A stretch of 64,000 bases of DNA from Dichetophora obliterata (Eukaryota > Arthropoda > Insecta > Diptera > Sciomyzidae), in NCBI GenBank assembly GCA_963920525.1, contig OY986439.1:1495001-1559000 (forward strand). The letters are read 5' to 3'. The notes under the pieces are model-generated. The model worked only from the letters and a program-made list of their open reading frames with translations. It had not been told where the DNA came from and searched no databases. The stretch's first letter is position 1. Every line of letters begins with the position of its first letter. The translations under genes and the position numbers were made by a program. Positions 57,390-64,000 of this stretch are shown here, piece after piece.

Positions 57390-57569
57390 TGTGACATGCG
57401 CCATAGCAGTAGTTGTCTTTGACTTCAATAAACTGTCAGCAAATTAAACCGCTGGATAATTTATATTTTGTCAAGAACGTATGAGGAACTGATCCGTTAA
57501 AAAGTCCGTTTAAAATGATAATGAAAATTATTGCTAGAAGTTCAGACCATAAATAAAGAATATTATCCG

Positions 57570-57815
57570 AGCGTTCTGCGACGTCTGAGAGAGAAAATTT
57601 ATCAAGGCCAAGCAAACAATAAACAAATTTCTGGTAATAGACCCAACAAATACCAACGAAAAACCACCGTGTTCACCTGATATGACTCCGGCCGACTTGT
57701 ATCTCTATCCAAAACTCAAATTAATTCAAGGCACCCGTTTTTAGTCAGTAGAAGGCATCAAAGAGAAATCGTTTTGAGAACTTAAAAAAGAAATTAAACG
57801 AAATATTGGTCTTTA
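57570..57815 (+). pseudogene. Mariner transposase C-terminal fragment
   Basis: The plus strand reads PPCSPDMTPADLYLYPKLK, then a frame carrying GTRF, and SVEGIKEKSF after a stop. This is the last catalytic-Asp block of mariner-type (DD34D) transposases and the segment after it, with the acidic residue retained in SPD. Upstream text (AKQTINKFLVIDPTN) resembles the stretch before this block only weakly. The remainder of the protein is missing. It is different from the mariner-like remnant at 51660-52935. Confidence 0.75.
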
Positions 57816-58553
57816 AAGTCTTCTTGACTTTGGCCTTTATATTTTATTTATTTTATAAAAAGTTTTATTTAAAATATTTTCCTAATCTGAATTATATGAA
57901 CAAAACTAATTTATTAATTGAACTAAATAATTTGAATTATAAAATCATGAACAATCAAACCCAAAAAAATATTAATTTAAACCATTTAAAAAATAGTAAG
58001 TAAAAATTATGCAAAGTATTTTTAACATTGGAATAATAATTATAATAACATTTATAATAATAATTCAAATAATAATCGAACACAGCCTCAGTATAGAAAA
58101 TAGTTGTGCCAACTTAGCGACAAAAAAATGTTTACAATTTTTTTAAGAAGTCTTTTTAAATGATTAATTTCGGGTACTTTCTTGACAGAATGTATCAGTT
58201 TGCAAACTAAAATAATCTTGGACTTTTCCATTTGTATATTTTGCTCTGAGTATTCCATTTTAGATTTAGAAATATCAATGATTCGTTCAGGATCATGTGT
58301 TTAGATCCAGACCTAAGTCTCTGGACGAGAGCTATTGTACTCAACTTTTCTGAGCTCTTTTTATAAAGATAGCGCAAATTCTTAGATGAGGCCAAGACCG
58401 ACATACGGTTGTAGCGCCAACTAAGTAAGTAAGTAAGTTTTAAAAGAGCTCCATATTTTTTGATGTTTTTAATTTCCACACAAGCTCAATATATTCTAAG
58501 CTAGTTTAGCTTAAGATCAGTTTCTGACAATAGATACCTTATATTGTATAGTA
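57816..58553. other. Non-coding AT-rich stretch
   Basis: A 65-codon frame at 57806-58003 is dominated by Asn, Leu, Phe and Lys as expected from AT-rich DNA and is not supported as a gene. (AAGT)n-type TAAGTAAGTAAGTAAG at about 58421-58437. Confidence 0.4.
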
Positions 58554-58555
58554 TA

Positions 58556-60813
58556 CAGTGACCGACAAAAGTCTACATACAGCATCGAAATTTTAATTTC
58601 CGCAAATCTTAAGATTATCGTTATGATAAACAAAGGATGCAGTTTCTTGCGAGGCTATGAGAAAGTAGCACAAAACAACATACGTACAATTTAATCTTTA
58701 CCAAAATAACAACAAATTCACAATAATTTGAAAGACTTAACGTGACAAAAGTCTACAAACATTACGATTAGCTTTTAAAAGAAAATTAAAAAAGAATAAG
58801 AATTATAATCTTTAAATATGTTGTGTTTTTGATTTCCATTGAGACCCCCAAACATAAGCTCAGCTATCAATTCTTAAAAGATTTTTAACAAAAATGCAAA
58901 AAAAAAGTTAATCTAGACGAGTCAGAGTATAATTTATTACAAAAAATATATCGAATCCTAATCCATTATGATAAAGTTGCGCAACGGCTTGTTAAAGAAA
59001 CTATCTCGAAGATATTTCGGTACTCTCACGCAAAGTGTGGTCTAAAATCTGGAAATTAAGAATTCAAAAATAGCTAATAACATCAGCATGCTTTCTCACA
59101 TGTACGTTTCTTCAAAAGATGTGCATAAAATTGTAAACATTAACCCTTATGCCTAAATTAAAATATGTGAGACTACACATTTTCTGTGGTCAGATATATG
59201 TTAGTCTATACTCAAATATGAACTGACAGAACTTTGAAAGTTATGGAGAACGGCTACTGAATAGACACGTGAAAAGAACAAATAGCTGTAAGACAACACA
59301 TAAGGCTATAAGTTGCAAACACAAATGGTGAAAAACATGAAAATAACGGAACTTAGAAGTCTATAAATACAAACATGGGGCATGAGAGAGTTAACGTTTT
59401 TTAACGCAATTTCACTTTAAAAGTCGAATTTTTGACAATCTGTTTTTGAAAATTTTCAATTTTCTATTAGTTATGATCAGATTACATCTTAAAAAGTTTA
59501 TTACCTTATTTATGTGAGTCTTTACGTATTGAGACGCAATTTGAAAAGTAATTGTTATAATTAGAAATTTTGCTATAAATTGAGTTATGTTTCAAAACAA
59601 AACTTCAATTTTTAGAATTTTGTGAACATATTTTGAATAAACGGACTTGTGAGAGAGAATACCGATATGATTTGCTAATTTTGAATTATTGTTTCTTAGA
59701 TAACTGTCCAGGTTTTTTATGAAAAGACCTAAATACCTTTCAATGATAATATAAGTAATAAAATTCAATTACAGTTTTTTCTGCTTTTTCGACTAAATTT
59801 TACCTTTTTCGATATTTGGTTAAAAGAACTTTTATGAATTTTTTTTTTCAATTTTCGCATGATAGTTGAACTTTTGTTTCGGGGTCCAGGACAGGTTAAG
59901 ACAGAACTTAAAGAACAACTAAATAAATGATATTAAGTCTATTCATGCAAATGGGCAATATCCTCAAAAAAGGTATAAACCGTATAAGTTTATCAGCCTT
60001 ATAAAAGAATTACAAAACTTGTATAGCGAAGTCTTTGCACAAACCAGATTTAGGTGAGCAAACAAGATGACAAACTTATATGATCAATCAGCTGTTTTCG
60101 TTTTTCCAAAGTTTTTATCAGAAGCCGCCAAAAAAGCAATGGCAGGAAAAAATTTGTGGTTTAGAGCAAAAGTAACAAATTTTTTATTTTCAAAACTTCA
60201 GAAATCATTTTGAAAACTACTAATTCAAAAACTTATTTACAACATATCGTCATCTAAAATGCAAAAAGGCGTTAAATAGTTCAAAATCGGCTTTTTGATT
60301 AATTATGATGCACCGTGTAAAAATACAAGTTCCTGCAAGATTTCACACCCCCACAACTAAAAAAACCGTTTTTATTAAAAAAATTCTAAAATCCCATAGT
60401 GCAAGAGCTTAGGAATCTAGAAAGTTTTTTGCTTCTCCTGTAAAATTATAAAAAGAGTTATTACGCCTTCTTGCAGCCTTCTTTAAGGGCTGTAAAAATA
60501 CAACCTGCCTGGTAAAAATAACAAAGTCCTCAAATTATAATATTGCCACTTTGGATGAATATCCTTAATAATCCGTATTCTAATACAATTCATAAAATCG
60601 CTTCTTTAATCGACTTTTATCGCGTTAAGTTTTAATAGTATTGTTAATTTCTTGCTGTATTTGTATACATTAAAGTTTTTTTATTTATTTGGTTACTAAA
60701 TTATCATCTCTAAAAAAAAAACCTACCTAGTTAAAATTGTTATTGTTATTTAGATTCTTATTTTTTTAGAAATTAAAAATTCGTTGCTGTGTGTAGACTT
60801 ATGTAGGCCACTG
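58556..60813. mobile_element. Degenerate Tc1-like element
   Basis: The left end CAGTGACCGACAAAAGTCTA pairs with the right end TAGACTTATGTAGGCCACTG in inverted orientation with a few mismatches, and TA precedes the left end. The phrase TGACAAAAGTCTACA recurs at 58742, about 180 bases inside, as in the IR/DR arrangement of some Tc1-family elements. The interior, 2.2 kb, is too worn for a confident transposase, though text near 58980-59040 hints at an N-terminal DNA-binding part. Non-functional. Confidence 0.6.
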
Positions 60814-62637
60814 TGTATATATTGTATTCAGCAATATAATCAGAAACTCTAATCCCACACCAAAACGATTTGATTTATTTATGACTATCTAAAAAAACAC
60901 AGAAATAACAGGACGGCTCGTTGATGAAGTGTCGATAGCTGTGAACAAAGAAGAAACATAAAAAAAAACATCGAACAAATCGAACCAAATAACTGCGAAC
61001 AATGAACCAAAAATTTAACTCGAAACAAATAGCTAACTTAATCTGACCAACGAGCCAACCTGTATTTGTATCTCTGACCTGTATCTTAAAAATAAATTCC
61101 CACTTGATACGAAGAAATTAAATTCAAAACGAAATGTAACTAAATAAGTAATAAATCTTAAAATAAATAACAGTTTTTCAGTATCTGTGCCTAATCAATA
61201 CCTTTTTTTTTATAAATACTAGATATCATATAACTTAGCACAATGTGTGTGTGTGTGTATGTTTGCTTCGTTTAGTCCAATATTAAAATACAAGTGAATT
61301 AATTTATTGAGCTACAAAATGGAAAGAATTCTAACTTTCAACTGATTACATTTAAAATTCATATCGGGAAATACGAAGTCAAAGAAACAATAACAAAAAC
61401 AAAGCGTACCCAAAGCAAAGACAATAAATACGTTTAAGATTAAAAAAAAAAAGTAAAGCAAAAACAAAACAAAACAAAATCAAAAACTACAGATACAGAT
61501 AAACTAAAGCGGACGAATGCACGAGCATTGCTTTAAATTCGTTTAAAGAAATACTAATCAAAGACTGTCAAAGAGTTCCCAAGAACTGTCGGGAGTGGGG
61601 ATACGTTACCTTAAAACGTAGAAAAGTCGAATGCCGACGGTTGTGCTCAAAAAGTAGACAGCATCGCATAGTCACGCGATATCAGCGCCAACACTCAAAC
61701 ACGTTCGTTGCTAGAACTTCCAGATGCACTATGGTTGGAATCACAGCTCCGCAACCAGCAACTCAAACGAGTCCAATTCGAATTTCAGGGGTCATCGATA
61801 AGATTTCCCCGACACTTCCAACAAGTTCGAGTCCAACTAACGCGTGCGCCAAAACAGTTGTGTGCAGACACCAGTCTGTGAAGAGAGTACCCGAGAGTTT
61901 TTGCCTCTATGTTTCACTTCTGGTTGTGGTGGATGATGTAGAGCGCTCCATCACAGGGTTGTGCTGAAAATAACCTCAACGAAGGTTATTATATCTGCAC
62001 ACTGACTGCACAGTCAGGCGTCTGCAATTGGATTGCATTTCTCTTGTCCCACCATTCCATCTACAACACATCCATCCATCGACCCAGCAGAAGACGAGGA
62101 CCAACATAATCCAATTAGGTGTTGTACTGGGCTTACAGCTGACTCTAGCTCGTCATGCAGCCCTGGATGACGGTTGAACTTGTGGAAAGCGTCTGCAAAA
62201 CACAGTTTAGTGTGGACTCCCCGAGGTTTCGGTTGTATTTCGTATTTAGTGCGTGTGTTCGAACGCCGTCGGTTTTTCTCAATTCTTATTAAAGAGTAGC
62301 AAGAAAAGTAAGGAAAAATTAAAGAAACGAGAATAATAAATATTTATGTGATTTTGTAATTGCTGTGCGACAGAGAAGTCTTCACAAAATAGGTCCTCAT
62401 GATCGGTGTGCGAAAGGGAAGGCAACAATAACAAAATTTGTTTGGCTGATGGAGTGACGGAGATAAAAGTGAAATAGATCAACGTGTTTTCGGCTCTTTC
62501 GTTCAATATGCATTTATTAGATACTATAAATGATGCTCTCAAAACTATCTAAACGTCGCTGCTAGTGCATTTTTTTGCAAAGAATATCAAAAGAAAATTT
62601 AAAAATTGCCTCAAATTCATAAGCTGCGGGAACCAAC
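60814..62637. other. Upstream region of the secreted-protein exon
   Basis: No coding sequence is supported. It has A-rich runs, a GT dinucleotide run (61244-61258) and an AAAAC run (61457-61480). From about 61560 the base composition becomes more even and transposon traces stop, as expected near a promoter or 5' untranslated exon. I cannot fix a start site. A 108-codon frame (61641-61967) lies here but has no recognised domain. Confidence 0.45.
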
Positions 62638-62868
62638 ATGAGGAATACAACAAGCAATCGTTCATCCAGTCGTTCCTCCACCTACTGTCACACCCTGCCC
62701 CCCTTGCAGACATTCATGCACAAAATGCGGCCAAGTATGGCGATGCTTGTAACCCTTCTTTTTCTAGCCGGGTTTTGTGCGAATGCGGCCCACGGTAGTC
62801 CAGCGCAGACCGGACGCAATATATCGAACATACGGACGCAGCAGTGCCGCGAGGGATGCTTTGAGAAG
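62638..62868 (+). CDS. First coding exon of a secreted, Cys-containing protein
   Basis: The exon encodes 77 residues and stops at a splice donor, GAG-AAG then GTAAGC (intron starts 62869, phase 0). The start is the first ATG after an in-frame TAA at 62620, in the context CCAACATGA, close to the fly consensus. Residues 1-29 are Ser/Thr/Arg-rich. Residues 30-53 read like a signal peptide: MRPSMA, a hydrophobic core LVTLLFLAGF, and small residues to AAHG, where cleavage is likely. Internal Met27, Met30, Met34 or Met36 could instead be the main start. After that come an N-glycosylation site (NIS, 61-63) and a Cys-x3-Cys pair (CREGC, 70-74). A secreted or extracellular protein with a Cys-rich module begins here. 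An anosmin/Kal1-like N-terminus is a weak guess from the Cys spacing. The rest lies past the right edge or in later exons. Confidence 0.65.
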
Positions 62869-64000
62869 GTAAGCAGACTACAATAAGAACAAGCTAGTAC
62901 AAGCGAAACGGCAATTTAATTTAACAGCAACAACAACAGCAACATCGACGACATAAACAACAACATGTATCACATTCTGCAGCATTTAGGCTTATTTAGA
63001 GGCGGTTTAGAAGGAAGATGTTGCTTCCGAGAACCCTTTCAATATATTTTCTTTACGGATTTTCGACAGAATCACTTTAAAAGGCTTTCAAGGGTTCAGG
63101 GCAAAAGGACTTGTTTGATATATTTTCAAATATTAATACATTTTTACTGTATTTTAGCGTGCTTTTTTTTGCCTTCAACGTAACTTATTGGTCAAAATGG
63201 TAACCTTCCGCAATAGAAAATACAAATGGTTCTTAGAGACATGTGAATGTGTGTATTCTAAATTTTTGGAATTGTTAAGCAAGCTTACAAAGGAAAGTTG
63301 TTGATGTTGATTTTGTTGTTGTTGTGTGTGCCAATATACAAAGCAATCACAAGTCGTGAGACAGATTTTGCGAAAAACAGCTGGCAGGTTGCCCAAACTG
63401 GAAAACTATAATCTTCTTACAACAACTAGCCACTTGGATCCGATTGGAATGAATTAAATATTATGAAAGAAGGAAACAATGGAGTGATAGAGTTTAGAGT
63501 TTTTGAATATATAAGTATAAAAATTTACAGGAAGGTAAATGAATTCAGTTAGTTTTTAAGGGGAGAAACTTCGCTGCAGTGAAAAATCGTATTAGTTATG
63601 AATTTAACTAGTTAGCTCACTAGTCAAAATAAAACTAGTCAAAAAAATTCTAGATGTTAAAGTAGTGAAATCTTACTCACCAAAAAGTTACTACATAATT
63701 TACTATCTGTATTCCAGCTAGTTCAAAAATACAAGCTGTTTTACTAGTTATAAAATAGCTAGTTGCTTAATTAACTAACTAATTAACTAACTAGTCGCAT
63801 TTTGACTAAATACCAACTGTTTTTCTGGCTCACAACTAAGTAGTCATAAATGAACTAGCTTCTTTGCTAGTTGTAAACTCGCTAACTCTGCACAAATTTG
63901 CAAACATTAAATTAATTTAATTTCTAGTTGTAAACACAGCAACAATTAGGGACGTGACGGATGTCATTTTGTGGATGCAGATCTGTAAAGAGCTTTCCTT
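62869..64000 (+). other. Start of the following intron
   Basis: No further exon is recognised before the edge. It begins with the donor GTAAGC and soon has a CAA-rich run (62925-62965). Short open frames at 62965-63183 lack coding character. The last 400 bases hold a repeat-like segment (see separate entry). Confidence 0.5.
63590..63930. repeat. CTAGTT-rich segment
   Basis: The words ACTAGTT, GCTAGTT or their complements occur about fifteen times in 340 bases, in both orientations, including AACTAACTAATTAACTAACT at 63774-63793. The segment can fold into many small stems. It resembles the TACGAAT-rich segment at 53935 in style but not in sequence. Its family is unknown. Confidence 0.6.

Noticed and set aside
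57806..58003. 65-codon frame with a hydrophobic N-terminus
   Set aside because: It resembles a membrane protein only because AT-rich codons give Phe, Leu, Ile, Asn and Lys.

Overview
This window looks like AT-rich, non-coding DNA from an insect, most likely a higher fly. The grounds are the density of CAA/GTT and CAG microsatellites, the insect-type jockey-like, mariner, hAT and Mutator-like remnants, and a GT-AG exon boundary. The species is an inference; a tephritid would fit. There are no operons or bacterial signals. Only one stretch looks like a functioning host gene: a 5' coding exon on the + strand near the right edge (62638-62868). It encodes a signal-peptide-like N-terminus followed by a short Cys-containing segment, ends at a splice donor, and has the rest of the gene beyond the window. 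Its identity is uncertain; an anosmin/Kal1-like protein is one guess.

The rest is mostly transposon debris, much of it nested. From 1.5 to 5.7 kb there is a long foldback repeat holding a small inverted-repeat element, a broken Mutator-like transposase and a tandem array. From 8.7 to 17.3 kb there is a 3-bp-TSD MITE, two LINE fragments, and two copies of one tRNA-derived SINE in opposite orientations. From 18.2 to 20.1 kb there is an 860-bp element with arms of about 250 bp and TA ends, next to a second Mutator-like remnant. From 22.6 to 27.2 kb there is a clear nest: hAT-like ends about 4.3 kb apart enclose a multi-hairpin foldback, pieces of another repeat family, and a TAA-flanked element that itself contains a smaller inverted-repeat element.

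From 27.2 to 31.7 kb the DNA is richer in GC and largely unexplained. From 31.7 to 46 kb there are several terminal-inverted-repeat elements (two hAT-like, with 8-bp target duplications), a SINE with a perfect 14-bp target duplication, another LINE, a 340-bp repeat present twice in inverted orientation, and a 1.2-kb element with two different internal tandem arrays. From 49.7 to 52.9 kb three short elements follow one another, then a LINE 3' end sits against a broken mariner-like transposase that is itself split by a MITE. From 54 to 61 kb there are interleaved inverted repeats, a minus-strand LINE piece split by a tRNA-like insert, a mariner fragment and a Tc1-like element.

The genes do not work together in a pathway. 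The window reads as intergenic or promoter-proximal DNA upstream of one secreted-protein gene that has been filled by successive transposon insertions, whose order can partly be read from the nesting. All boundaries were read by eye, so expect errors of a few bases, and more where arms have diverged.
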